A stretch of DNA of 64,000 nt from Thinopyrum elongatum (taxonomy: Eukaryota; Streptophyta; Magnoliopsida; Poales; Poaceae), in contig CM022300.1 of NCBI GenBank assembly GCA_011799875.1, forward strand, positions 236,480,807 through 236,544,806. The letters run 5' to 3'. Positions 46,201 to 57,186 of the stretch are shown piece after piece. Numbering within the stretch: the stretch's first letter is position 1; each line of letters begins with the position of its first letter. Below the pieces are notes generated by a model, which was given only the letters and a program-made list of their open reading frames with translations, was not told the DNA's origin and ran no database searches. Made by a program: the position numbers and the translations under genes.

Positions 46201-46843
46201 CCATAAAGGCTCTGAGCTTTGAAAGCTGTGGTGCATATTTAGACCGTTCCTTTGCCTTGAGTCTTTGGGGGAATGGATGTGCATCGGTAAGCCGGTGGGC
46301 ACGGTAACCCGGCAGAGGATTCTCGCCAGCTGGAGATGTATCTTGGCAATAGAACCAAATTTGATTCCAATCTTTGGGATGGCTATGATGCCTAGCGTGA
46401 GGGAAGCTGACGTCTTTTCTCTTCTGAATTGAAACCCTGCCAAGTTCAGTATTGGGCCCATCCGTAAATTCAGTACGGCGGTTTAAATAGAAGAAGTCTC
46501 TGAACAGGTCGACTGTGGGCTCTTCTTGCAGGTAGGCTTCACAAAACACTTGAAAATTGCAAATATTGGACACGGAGTTAGGCCCAATATCTTGAGGGTG
46601 AAGTTGGTAGAAGTGAAGCACGTCACGGAAAATTCTTGATCCGGGAGGGCTGAACCCTCGACTCAGATGATCAACAAAAACGATCACTTCCCCATCCTTG
46701 GGCTCAGGAGGATTTTCTGGACCGGGGGCTCTCCACTGGATGTCTTCCTTTTTCGCTAAAGCGCCGGTTGCAACACACCCGTTCAATTCTTCTTCTGTAA
46801 CCCGGGATTGAACCCAGTTACAGGAATAAAAGGATTTGGCCAT
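43299..46843 (-). pseudogene. Tat antisense gene, multi-exon, PF04195-type domain then coiled coil
   Basis: Predicted minus-strand exons: 46843-45956 (296 codons), 45882-45736 (49), 45675-45640 (12), then about 45558-45275, 45189-44742, 44303-44031 and ~43965-43299. The first introns have GT-AG ends and keep phase. Exon 1 starts MAKSFYSCNWVQSRV and has FVDHLSRGFSPPGSRIF, LHPQDIGPNSV, FCEAYL and the DWNQIWFYC block, as in 'putative gypsy-type transposon' domains. Exon 2 is Lys/Pro-rich (KKKPQDKPAK), a possible nuclear signal. Exon 6 would form a coiled coil (MEKLKESFKNERAGW...) but has a frameshift near its start. Antisense ORFs between pol and the 3' LTR are known for Tat elements. Their role is not established. 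Confidence 0.75.
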
Positions 46844-47838
46844 TTATACGATAACCTGGAAAAGCTTTGTGCCGGTTTAAGGTTCATGTTTAAACAGGCA
46901 GAAAGTGTTGAAGCATGCATAAATGTTAAACCGGACTGTGATGTTATCAAATCACAAAGACGAGCACTTGGCAGTTTAAGAGGGGACTAATGGTACCTGG
47001 CAGGTTATTATTTTCTAAGGTTAAACCGCCTACACGGATATTGAAAGTATAGATCTGAAGTTGGAAAATGGCTAAGTGTTGGGAAAACAGGTTTCACAGA
47101 TTAATGCTATAATTGTGGATCTACGGCAGTTCAGATAATGGAAAAATCTATACCTAAAAAGTTTCAGTACCTGAGCAGTTCATAGATTGGATTTCTTATG
47201 CAAAAGGAGATGTTCTAATAAGCAAAAGTAAGTACCACGACCACCGCCGCACAGGAGGAGTGCCAAGTTTGAATCAAAAATTACAAGCTACAGCGAAGAA
47301 CGAGGATGAACTCCGATGAACTCGTGGAAACCCTAATGGGATATAGGGGAAAAGGAAGGAAGAGGACTCACCAGAACTATTGAGTAGCGGAGGTGTGCGG
47401 ATGAACTCTGGTCGATTCAGGTTGATGCAGTGGCCGTTGTTGAGGCAGTGGCAAAGGTCGACGACGGCGGCGAAGCTCGGGCGCTGAGGCGATGCGAGGT
47501 GGAAGACAAAGACGAGGAGTCAAGGGGGGAAAGTGACAAGGACCCCTGGCCCTATTTATAAGGTGAATGGATAAGTGGCATGCGCGGGAATCGAGGAGCT
47601 CCAAATTGGATATGTGACAGGACTGACGCCTCGATTTTCGGAGGTTCATTAAAAAGGAGATGCATATATGATTTCTGGATGTTTATAAAATTAATGACAG
47701 GTAACGTTATGGCGGGTTATCATGATCTCGGAAGATGGCGTCACGGCGAGTTACAAATTTTTGCGAAGGTAATGAAGAAGGAATTTTCCTAAGTGTTGAA
47801 GATTGACATGAACAAGTTCAAATCAACCTGGGGCCTAA
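46844..47838 (-). other. 5' leader and promoter of the Tat antisense gene
   Basis: No long coding frame. On the minus strand a TATA box (TTATAAATAG) lies at 47553-47562, giving a transcript start near 47525. GC-rich leader sequence follows, then AT-rich sequence consistent with a leader intron before the ATG at 46843. The stretch 47563-47838 also contains the sense-strand approach to the 3' LTR. Confidence 0.45.
47553..47562 (-). promoter_or_regulatory. TATA box of the Tat antisense gene
   Basis: TTATAAATAG on the minus strand, within the element but outside its LTR. This would give the antisense gene a promoter of its own. Confidence 0.6.
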
Positions 47839-48376
47839 TGTTGGGGATATAGCTATTGAGTATAAACCGCCCAGGAGGGGCCGGGTTATGCTCATAGTGA
47901 TTTACCTGTATTGAAGCCCATGAAGACATAGAAGATGGCGACTTACGAAGGAGACTTAATAAGAAGGCCCAAAGCCCAAAGGCGAGTTAGGGCCCATAGA
48001 TGTAAACCGCCATAAGTATATGACTTGTATTGTAAGATAGGAAAGAGTGGATACCGAGACGGACACGTTTATGAGCCGGCCGGGATTCTGTGAACCGCCG
48101 GGCGTCAACCTGTGTATATAAAGGGACGACCCGGCGGCGGTTTAGGGACAAGAAACAAGAGATCGAGAGCCAGGTTAAGCGTATTCGCTCCCTGGTCATC
48201 GAAACCCTAGCAATACCACCTCAAACTGGATTAGGCTTTCACCTTCACCGCAAGGGGCCGAACCAGTATAAACTCCCCGTGTCCTTTGTCCTGATTAACC
48301 CATTTAAGCTAACCTCATTGCGATGGCTCCACGACTAAGTCCTCACACTAGGACATCTGCCGTGACGATTCCACGG
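47839..48376 (+). repeat. 3' LTR of the Tat element, end truncated
   Basis: Starts TGTTGGGGATATAGC after CCTGGGGCCTAA, a polypurine-like tract. It has a TATA box (GTATATAAAGG, about 48112) and a leader-like part with repeated CCGCC words. It loses its expected CA end near ATTCCACGG, where CACTA subterminal sequence resumes. With the missing 5' LTR this makes age dating by LTR comparison impossible. Confidence 0.7.
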
Positions 48377-48876
48377 CTCGTCTTATTAGCAGCAATCGTC
48401 TGTATTATTATCGGTCTTCGCACACATTTCTGATTACAGACCTATTTGCCGCGTATCACACACATCTTGTTAAATTGAACTGTTTCTGTTAGCTTGGCTC
48501 AACGCAAACAGTTCATCCGAGTGAACTGTATGCCGTGTATCGCACACACCTTCATCTGGCTGCCCGTTTCTGTTGTTCCGCGTCATCACAAACAGTTTAT
48601 CCGAGTGAATTGTATGCCATATACCGCACACGCCTCCATCTGGCTACCCGATTCTTTTGTTCTTCCTCATCACAAACAGTTCATTGAACTGAACCGTATG
48701 CCCCACAACGCACACGCAACTAAAATCTGAATCATGTTTGATGTATCCACCATCGCAAACGTTTTGCATCTTTTTGACCGTTTTTTTACATAACCGTTTG
48801 CGATTAATGCATAGCACACAGTTTCGTCGAAGGGTCTCTGATTGTAGTGTCACGTTAGCAGCATCCTGCAGTAGTG
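48377..48876. repeat. CACTA right subterminal repeats and terminus
   Basis: About three units of about 100 bp, each with CAAACAGTTCATCCGAGTGA, GTATGCC and CGCACACGCC words, end in GTAGTG followed by aac. The Cys/His-rich frames here are repeat shadows. Confidence 0.75.
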
Positions 48877-48879
48877 AAC

Positions 48880-50261
48880 CAAATACATTAAGCTCAATCA
48901 AACAAGCATGCTTCATAAGTAAGATGTCCAAATCTCCAAGATCAACAAGCATAGCATGGTTGCACTCACTACAAATGAATATAAGAGAGGCAACTAATGG
49001 AGATATGGAACAATGATCAAGATAAAGCAAGTGAGAGGCATGAACATATATGTCATCAACCCAAGGAAATGGGCAAGAATGGATCATGGGTGATGCAACC
49101 AAGCAAGTGATCATCGTAAACAAGTCATGCAAGCTAGTAGTGCGAAGATGCAACATACTAGAGGTAATCGTGGCAATCATGTCATGTTTGCAAATAGTGG
49201 GCATATATAATGAACATGACATATCACAAGCATGAAAACAAGATATGAGTAATGTATCATTATTGTATTGGAAAGAAGTCCTATGTAAATAGCAATGGAA
49301 CATCATGACTCCCAACACAAGAATCAACAACAGAATGAAGCATGTATAGAACATGACAATAGTAACAAGTATCTCCATCAAGCATGCAAATACACATAGT
49401 AGTAGTAGAATGGTGAATCATATGCAAGTGCAAGAAAGGGTCACAATTGCATGGCAAACGCATTGAAGGAAGCATAACATGCAAAGTGAACACGGTAAAA
49501 TGGGCATAAGGTGACAAATGGCATATAGCCCATAGCCGCGTGAGAGCCAAGTAAAAGAGATGCACGTAGTCCTTGCGCGAAGGAAACGGTAGTAAGGATG
49601 CTCCACGGAATCCCAAAGCATCATTGCTCTCAAGAGCTCGTTTCGTCAACTCATGGGATTGTAAGGTTGACGAGTTTGCATAAGTACCTACACAAAACAA
49701 AGGCAAGGGAAAAATTGTGTGTGCGTGGTATATGTACACATCATCTATTATGATGCGCACGTGTATGTGTTGGTTAGCACAAAATATCCAATGCTCAAAT
49801 AAATGAGATGCATGATATAGAAACATGTCATCCATCATGATAGGTTTGTTGTTATGTATAGCATAATGGAGACTCAAATTGTGTAATGCATCACTAGTAA
49901 TATCTAGAGCATTGTCATGAATGGTATGCATATGGTGCACACAATTGATGCAATCATGCGAGCTAAAACCAATCTCATGGCATGGCATATGGGATGAATT
50001 GCACAAATTTTGCAAAGGTAGCATAGCAATATCATCGTAAGAGAAACAAACTCCAATAATCATCATCTCGTCATCTGTGCCATAAGTGCAAATAGGATTT
50101 ATTTGAATGGGATATGCATAGTTACGATGTTGAGATTGTAATGATGTAATATGGGAGATCTCACTCATAGCATATGACAAGTTTAATGGATTGTCAAACA
50201 TAATATGACCAATAGAATTTTCACATGATATCCTATGGAGCATAGCATCACAACTAGGCAA
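48880..50261 (-). pseudogene. Element G internal His/Met-rich coding region, right of the CACTA insertion
   Basis: Two minus-strand open frames overlap: 50261-49281 (326 codons) and 49381 down to the CACTA border. Products are rich in His, Met, Cys and Ile with many HDN, MIHH and CICM-like runs. A more ordinary block (LPFPSRKDYVHLFYLALTRL) is also present. I recognise no enzyme motif. It is separated from its continuation at 28606-29649 only by the CACTA element. Long frames of such composition recur in Triticeae non-autonomous elements. Whether they code for protein is unclear. Confidence 0.4.
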
Positions 50262-50760
50262 ATAGACATGCTCATCATCATATTAATCATAAATGGGTGG
50301 CATATCAAAGCATGTAGAAGACATAGTATGCGATGAATCCATAAGGTGATCAACATCATGCAAGCAATCCTTTGCAAGATAGTCCACTAGTAAGACAGGA
50401 GAAGTACCATCACCTATGTTACCTTTAGAGCTCCGCTCTTGTGTTGTAGGTGAGGTAGCAAAAATTGGCGTTTGGTCAATAGCTTCATCAAGTTGATGGT
50501 ACCATGTGGGGGTGCATCATCGTCCATCATGGCCATCGGTTTGCCCATTGGAGGTATGGACTCGTCGAGGATTAGCGCTTTGTCTTGTGGGAGATCTAGC
50601 ACCAAAAAGGAAAACACACTACGAGTAGAGGTTAAGTCGTTAGAAATCATAGTGGCCTCACAACCCCTCTCAACTACCTCACTCACTAAGTATTGTGTCT
50701 CACTCACTTCCGGTGGGATGCTCTCACTCATATGATTGGTGGAGTCACTCAAATGGCTCT
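50262..50760 (-). other. Element G internal sequence, no clear gene
   Basis: The minus strand has a frame of about 60 codons reading SDSTNHMSESIPPEVSETQYL, and it continues beyond the solo LTR in related style at 52366. It is probably the linker between the gag-like and His-rich regions. The last five bases (gctct) are the solo LTR's target duplication. Confidence 0.4.
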
Positions 50761-52360
50761 TGCTACTTCTTGAGCTTGCGTTAGTTTTTCCCTTGAAGAG
50801 AAAAGGGTGATGCAGCAAAGTAGAGATAAGTATTTCCCTCAGTTTGAAAACCAATGTATCAATCCAGTAGGAGACAACACACAAATCACCGAATAACTGC
50901 ACAAACAATCAAACAACTTGCACCCAACGTGATAAAGGGGTTGTCAATCCCTTCACGATTATTTGCAAAAGTGAGATCTGATAGAGATAGATAAACGATA
51001 AAGTAAATATTTTTGGTATTTTTATTTTATAGATCAGAAAGTAAAAGATTGCAAAATAGTAGATCGAAAACTTGTATGATGAAAAGTAGAAGATTATATG
51101 ATGGAAAATAGACCCGGGGGCCATAGGTTTCACTAGAGGCTTCTCTCAAGATAGAAAATAATACGGTGGGTGAACAAATTACTGCCGAGCAATTGATAGA
51201 AAAGCGCAAAGTTATGACGATATCTAAGGCAATGATCATGAATATAGGCATCACGTTCGTGTCAAGTAGACCGAAACGATTCTGCATCTACTACTATTAC
51301 TCCACACATCGACCGATATTCAGCATGCATCTAGAGTATTAAGTTCATAAAGAACGGAATAATGCATTAAGTAAGATGACATGATATAGAGGAATTAACT
51401 CAAGCAATATGATGAAAACCCCATCTTTTTATCCTCGATGGCAACAATACAATACGTGCCTTGTTGCCCCTACTATCACTGGGAAAAGACACCACAAGAT
51501 TGAACCCAAAGCTATGCACTTCTCCCATTGCAAGAAAAACCAATCTAGTTGGCCAAACCAAACCGATAGTTCGAAGAGAATTATAAAGATATCAAATCAT
51601 GCATATAAGAATTCAGAGAAGATTCAAAAAATATTCATAGATAAGCTGATCATAAATCCACAATTCATCGGATCTCGGCAAACACACCGCAAAAAAATAT
51701 TACGTCGAATAGATCTCCAAGAACATCGAGGAGAACATGGTATTGAGAATCAAAGAGAGAGAAGAAGCCATCTAGCTACTAGCTATGGACCCGTAGGTCT
51801 GTGGTAAACTACTCACGCTTCATCGGAAGGGCAATGGTGTTGATGTAGAAGCCCTCCGTGATCGAATCCCCCTTCGGCAGAGTGCCGGAAAAGGTCCCTA
51901 GATGGGATCTCACGGGTACAGAAGGTTGCAGCGATGGAAAAGTCTTTTCGTGGATGCCTCTGTTGGTTTGGGGATATATGGGTATATATAGGCGAAAGAA
52001 TTAGGCCAGGAGGTGCACGAGGGGCCCACAAGGATGGGGGCGCGCCCTACCCCCCTGGGCGTGCCCTCCGTCCTTGTGGCCGCCTCGTGGCTCCTCCGAC
52101 TTCATCTCCAAGTCTCCTGGTTTCCTTCTGGTCCAAGAAAAATCATCGCGAAAGTTTTATTCCGTTTGGACTCCGTTTGGTATTCCTTTTCTACGAAACT
52201 CAAAAATAAGGAAAAAACAGAAACTGGCACTGGGCTCTAGGTTAATAGATTAGTCCCAAAAATAATATAAAATAGCATATTAATGCATATAAAACATCTA
52301 AAACAGATAATATAATAGCATGAAACAATCAAAAATTATAAATACGTTGAAGACGTATCA
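50761..52360 (-). mobile_element. Solo LTR, 1600 bp, TSD gctct
   Basis: On the minus strand it starts TGATACGTCTTCAACG and ends CAAGAAGTAGCA, with perfect gctct on both sides (50756-50760 and 52361-52365). It has the GGGGGCGCGCCC block and TATATATA box (about 51975) of a common Triticeae LTR family. Its first bases resemble those of element A's LTR but the bodies differ. No internal domain is present, so the element was reduced by LTR-LTR recombination. Confidence 0.9.
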
Positions 52361-52365
52361 GCTCT

Positions 52366-53744
52366 CAACCTCACATAGGATGTGCCGCATGCTCTCGTGT
52401 GGGGCTAATGGTGGTCACACTCATCCTCTCATAGGGAATGCACTCAATGTCATATATGCTGGAGTCACTCATCTCACTCATGGGGTGGTGGCTCCCTCAC
52501 ATGGCAATTGGGGCATCTCGTCGCATGTGGGTGTTGGAGAGATGTAGGTGCAAATGTCTCGATGCTCAACTCCTATCGCCGCCTTGGTTGAGGGGATAGT
52601 CCCATGTTCAACCTCCTCATCCATAACGCCTCCACAGATGAATGTCATAGGGTGTGGCAAATCATCGCTCTCCTCCGAGACCAAAGAGAAAGTCTCATGT
52701 GCGGTCTCGTAGCTTGACTCGGAGTATGAGACCCATTGGGGCGCCGTCTTCATGTTTTTGAAGAGGTTCATGCTCGCCGCCGTGGTCAAAGGGGATGGCC
52801 CTTGCTCGACCATCTTGTCGTCGTCTTGTCGTAGGAGGTCCATATGATGTGGCACCTCGTAGCTCATCTCCATGACCGAAGGGAAGTTTCATGCTCGGCC
52901 ATCTTCCTTGAGGGGCTTCCGAAGATGAAAGTGTCGCCCTCGCTTGTAGATGGTCGCCTTGGACTTGATGATGTCGATGTTGGCGTACTCGTGAAAGTAG
53001 GCGAAGATGTCGTACGTCCAAAGGCGAAGATGCCTTGAGAACACTTGGCGAAGATGCCGAAGTGGTTGTGGTAGCCGTAGCTTCCTCTTGGTGGTGCTTG
53101 TCTCGCGGTCTTCTCTTGTGTTCGTGAAGGTTGGTCGTAGCTTGATGTAGAGCTTGTTGGGACTTGTAGGTTTGCGCGTGTCGACCATCTTCATCTTGAT
53201 GGTGTCGTTGTCGTGCTTGAGCTAGTAGTAGATGTCGTTCGTCGTTGTCGTGCACATGATTCTTGGAGGTGACTTGCCCTTCATGATGATTTGGATCATG
53301 AATGCGATGATGGTCACCATGGAGATGTGGACGTGGATGAATTGCACTTGCATCGCATGGGCTCTTCGAAGATTTGCGATGCGCTCGCCGCCTTGAGGAT
53401 GACGAAGGAGAAGAAGACTTGTAGTCGGCCACCATGTCTCGTAGTTGATCATTTAGCTCGTCCAACTTGGTGTCGATGTAGTCCCTTTTCCTTGCTTCGG
53501 AGTGATGTATGTCGATGGCGAGGTTGTCCATGCGCTTTCGCAAGGTAGATTGTACACCTTGCATTTCTTGTTGTATTCCGAAGTGGTAAGTGTTGATGTA
53601 GTTGTCCGCGTCGTCGTTGTCGTCGAAGACCCGAGATGAAATGCTTCGCCTATCCATCACAAGACTGGAGCAAATGTGAGTGGGAGAAAGGAAAGAACTA
53701 GACCAAAGTACCTTATCCAATGTTGAAGATGTATCAATGATCAC
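52366..53744 (-). pseudogene. Element G gag-like region
   Basis: Minus-strand frame of 349 codons (53744-52695), with the likely gag start at the internal Met of MDRRSISSRVFDDNDDA. The N-terminal part is a predicted coiled coil (GVQSTLRKRMDNLAIDIHHS, then YIDTKLDELNDQLRDMV). A long His/Arg/Gln/Ser-rich tail follows, which may result from an early frameshift. Position right after the leader and before the His-rich region fits gag. The parallel frame at 52889-53194 is a shadow. The part below 52695 holds a further acidic frame (to 52478) of the same region. Confidence 0.5.
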
Positions 53745-55381
53745 TCATGTATCAAGGAAATAGCACAATTGGTACCGAATCTTGTCAATTCTCACACCTA
53801 CACAAGTAAAGCTTATGAAGTAGCTTGATGAGGATAGTGGCACAAAAATTTGATGCAAAATGTTAGCAAGAGTCAATAATGTTGAAAGAGATTCACAAAT
53901 TTGCAAGTAAAACAAGTAGACCAATAGCAGTGAATGGCACACGGAAACACACACACGGATAGATAAATGGGATCGTGCAACCAAGGAATGAGCTCAAAAT
54001 GTGGAATCCACGAAAAACACTCGTGTTGCACAACTCTAGAGAGACGCTAGCACTGTTGCTCAATAGGCGGATACGACACTTGTGCACAACCTATAAGATG
54101 AAAAATGTATCAACTTTCTATCCCAAGTATGCTATGTATGTATGGTTCCCGATGTTTCTCACACGATGATCCAAGATGATCAATGATGGTAATATGATAT
54201 GTAATGTGGCGATGCTATAGCTATTTGCTTACAAGCTCTGTGTTTCTCTTTGCTTAAAAGCTTATTCTTTCTTCTTCTTTTTTGTTATGGCCACTATGCG
54301 AAATGCACAAACCAAGATAGCAATTGTGTATATGCGGGAACAATCTTGTGACACAAGAGATGATATGATGATACCAAGATGAGGATGCCCAAATGATATG
54401 GTATGTATGCAATGGAAGGTTCGTATCGATGATCACTAATGTGCAAAAGTAACGTTGTTGGGCAATACTCAAATGGCTAGTCTCGATAGGAAAGTGACGC
54501 AAAATGGGCTTTGGGTTAACAATGCAATGGCAATAATGAATGTACAATGATGGGATACCACAATATCAAGATGATATAGAGGTTACCGTTCTTGCTTACG
54601 GTTAGGGTGTCAAAATGATGAAGGTGGTCGATGTCGAATCCTTTGCGAAGTTGAGCGGGCGGTATTGTCGATGTCGAGCCGTTCCTAGTTAGCCAAAACA
54701 CCCTAGGAAACGGAAAAACCGCAAACTCAAAATCTCCAAAGGCAAATGTCAAATGGTGGTAGCGGAAAGCGGTGGTGGTGTTGCGGAAGCTCAATGGGAT
54801 TGCGGAAGTGCAATGATGGGCTTTGGAATAGGTAATGCGGAAGGGGGGTGGTTGGTTATGCGAGTCGGAGTTGAAGTCACCGCCCCTAAGTAGCCGAAAC
54901 ATCTTAGGAGACACAACTCACAACGCAAACAAAATTGGGTTAAGTTGGGGTGGCGGAAGTGTATGGTGGGCAAGGTTATGAGAAAGTTATGATGGTGGTT
55001 TATGAAGAAGTAACCGTCCCTAAGTAGCCGAAACACCCTAGGAGACTCAAATCACAACTCAAGCAACCACAAATGCTATAAGGATCAAAATTGGTTAAGT
55101 TGCGGAAAGCGATGGTGGAAATGCGGATGATATGGTGGAGGGCCTAGGCAAACTTGCCAAAATGTCAAAATTCTGATGGAGTCAAATGGTGGTGAAATCA
55201 AGGTGAGGTCCTTGGGCACGTCGATAGCTTCAAAACGACCCAAAGAACACTCAAATCGGAGTTCGGAGCGAAAAGTTTTGACCAAAAAGGTAAAGAAGGG
55301 TATTGCTGAAATTTTGGTGTAATGTTGCTGGTTAGGCCGGAAGTTCCGGGGCTAGGGCAGGAAGTTCCGGGGGGTGGCCGA
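53745..55381 (-). mobile_element. Element G 5' leader, left part, with degenerate tandem repeats
   Basis: No gene. Between about 54660 and 55060 three degenerate units of about 120-150 bp share CCTAAGTAGCCGAAACACC, TAGGAGACTCAAATCACAAC and GCGGAAG words. Near 55335-55375 two CCGGAAGTTCCGG-type palindromes occur, as in G's LTR. The leader is cut at 55381 by element E and resumes at 63360. Confidence 0.6.
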
Positions 55382-56248
55382 TGTCAGATTCAGGGCTCCG
55401 CAGACCCAAGAAAGGTTTGAACTCTGGGGCGTGTGCGAAGAACTCAACCTATCCAGCCTACCAGCCCGTCGCCCGACGGCCTAGCTCGATTCACACGAAC
55501 AAGAAATAAGATGAACACGGCAGTTTTACCCAGGTTCGGGCCACATTGTAGTGTAAGACCCTTCTCCTGCTTTGTGGTGGATTGGCCTCACGAGGGGCTG
55601 AGGATAGACTAGTACAAGGGATGAACAACCTCGCGAGGTTCGGGGGTGAGGGAATGAGTCGACCCCTTCTACGGTGGTGGCTAACCTATATTTATAGTGG
55701 CCTCGGTCCTCTTCCCCCAAAACGTAGGCGGGAAGGGATCCCACAGTGGCCAATTTGAAAGGGGACAAGTAGTACATCTTATCCTGACGAAATGTGGTCT
55801 TCGCCTGCAAAGCTTCTGGTCGTGACGCAACGGTGGGCTCGGCGATGACATCCGACCTGCCGTGCTGGCGGCCTTGGTCTCGTTGCACCAGAATGGAAAC
55901 CTTTGCCAGATTCCTTGGGAACCTACGCCTGTCCTTGCCTCCTTAGCACCAAAGAGGAAACTGCCTTCTCTGCGTCCACTGGCGCCCGCTTGCCGTGGTC
56001 GTCATGGCTCGCGTCATGGTAGCCTCATGAGGCTGGGTACCTGCATAGAAATCTCCGCTCCTCGGGAGGCCGCCTGGGGAGGCCACTCCCTCGGGAGGTC
56101 TTGGTGTCGTCCGCCTCGCGAGGCTTGGCCCATCGCGAGGGTCTTGCCTTGGCGGTTTTGTAGACGGGTCGTACCAGGCCGTCAGTGGAGCCACGCCGTG
56201 GGCCGCAGGCAGTCAAGTCTGGGTACCCTGGTTCCCAGAACGCCGACA
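55382..56248 (-). repeat. 3' LTR of element E, 867 bp
   Basis: Pairs with the copy at 62493. Ends TGTCAGATTC and GAACGCCGACA on the plus strand. A purine tract (CCCGGGGGCTAC on the minus strand, 56249-56260) adjoins it. Confidence 0.95.
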
Positions 56249-56490
56249 GTAGCCCCCGGGCCCAAGGCGCGCTCGGATTTGGCTTAAAGGCGAAGCCAAG
56301 GGGCAAGGGCGAAGCGCCGCGGGCCCCAATCACCTGTGGGTCAGGCCGACGCGTGGCGCTTGACGGGACGTGGGCGTCTTCGCTTCCCCACGTCGGCTCG
56401 GCAACCGCCCGACTTGACAACTACCTGGTGCATGCAGAGGGGCCATCATTGCTTGGAACGCGAGAGGCCGGTGGTCAGCCTTCCTCCGGC

Positions 56491-56497
56491 TATAAAT
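56491..56497 (+). promoter_or_regulatory. TATA box of the element E antisense gene
   Basis: GGCTATAAATGGGG lies 97 bp upstream of the ATG at 56588, on the strand opposite to gag-pol. Confidence 0.65.
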
Positions 56498-56587
56498 GGG
56501 GGAGGGGGGCGGAGCCCCCAGCCCATCTTCATCTTCTTGCTGCTCGCTCCTTCTTCTTCGCCGTGCCGCCATCTCGCGAGGGCATCC

Positions 56588-57186
56588 ATGGCACCAGTGA
56601 GGAGGTTCTCAGCCGCCGAGAAGGGAAAGGCCCCGAAGGAGGGACCAGGCTCGCCACCGCCTAAGAGGGGCCGCGGCCGTCCCCGCAAGTACGCCACGAC
56701 GCCGGCGGTGGCTCCCTGAGGGCGTGGGCGCACCCCCTCAAAGGTTGGCACCACCTCTGGCAGTCGTGGGAAGGCTCCCTCCCGCGTAGGAAGCTGCCGC
56801 GGCCGAGGCGGCCGTGGCCAAGGAGGGAGGCATGCCTCCCGCGCAGGGCGCGGTGTACTCTCCACTTCAGGCACGACGGCGCTGCGACCCTCTACGTCAG
56901 GGTCTTCGGGGAGGACGACGGGCATCGAGGGTGTTGCCCCGAGGGCGATGACGACGACGACGTTCACTCCTCCGACGACGCCGGTCGGGGGGCCGCCGGC
57001 ATCCTCTGGGATGAGCTCGCCCTTGGCGATGGTCGCGACGCCCCCAGCAGCGGCGGCTCCTCCTTTGGGGAGAGTACGAGCGACGACGACTACGACGAGC
57101 CGCCACGCCGCCGAGCTCGGACCGGGGAGGGCGATGAGCCGCCTCGCCATCGCACTCCGGTGAAGCAGGAGGACGACTCCGACTGA
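56588..57186 (+). pseudogene. Element E antisense gene encoding an AT-hook protein
   Basis: Starts MAPVRRFSAAEKGKAP and contains PPKRGRGRPRKY at residues about 27-38. This holds the AT-hook core GRPRK plus flanking basic residues, a minor-groove DNA-binding motif. A TGA at 56717 (probably from CGA) interrupts the frame. The same frame then reads further RG-rich sequence (GRGRTPSKVG, CRGRGGRGQGG). After a frameshift the tail is acidic (EGDDDDDVHSSDDAG, then TPVKQEDDSD and stop). The TATA box at 56491 and the leader precede it. Placement between integrase and the 3' LTR, antisense, parallels the antisense gene of the Tat element at 43299-46843, but the proteins are unrelated. The minus-strand frame over 56446-57339 is its shadow. 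Confidence 0.6.

Larger units (their letters stand above)
37197..48376 (+). mobile_element. Truncated Tat-lineage Ty3/gypsy retrotransposon, 11.2 kb
   Basis: The 5' LTR, leader and gag N-terminus are missing. The element starts inside gag, joined to the F-box remnant. It then has gag-pol on the + strand, an intron-containing antisense gene, and a 3' LTR that ends prematurely. The polyprotein carries a second RNase H-like domain after the first, which is a hallmark of the Tat lineage. The antisense gene between pol and the 3' LTR fits the same lineage. Confidence 0.85.
29650..48876. mobile_element. CACTA transposon, 19.2 kb including nested elements, TSD aac
   Basis: The left end is CACTAGTACAGCGAGGTGC and the right end, read inward on the minus strand, is CACTACTGCAGGATGCTGC. 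The 3-bp flanks are aac on both sides. Subterminal repeats lie at both ends: about 45-bp units at left with CCACACAGT and TTTCCGTTCGTA words, about 100-bp units at right with AAACAGTT and CGCACAC words. This matches CACTA structure. No transposase is seen. It carries B3-like and F-box gene remnants, small TIR elements, a degenerate satellite and a truncated Tat retrotransposon. The terminal inverted repeat is imperfect (roughly 13 of 17). Confidence 0.75.

Noticed and set aside
48494..48730. 78-codon frame with three internal repeats (HTFIWLP-like)
   Set aside because: Produced by the CACTA subterminal tandem repeat. Not a gene.
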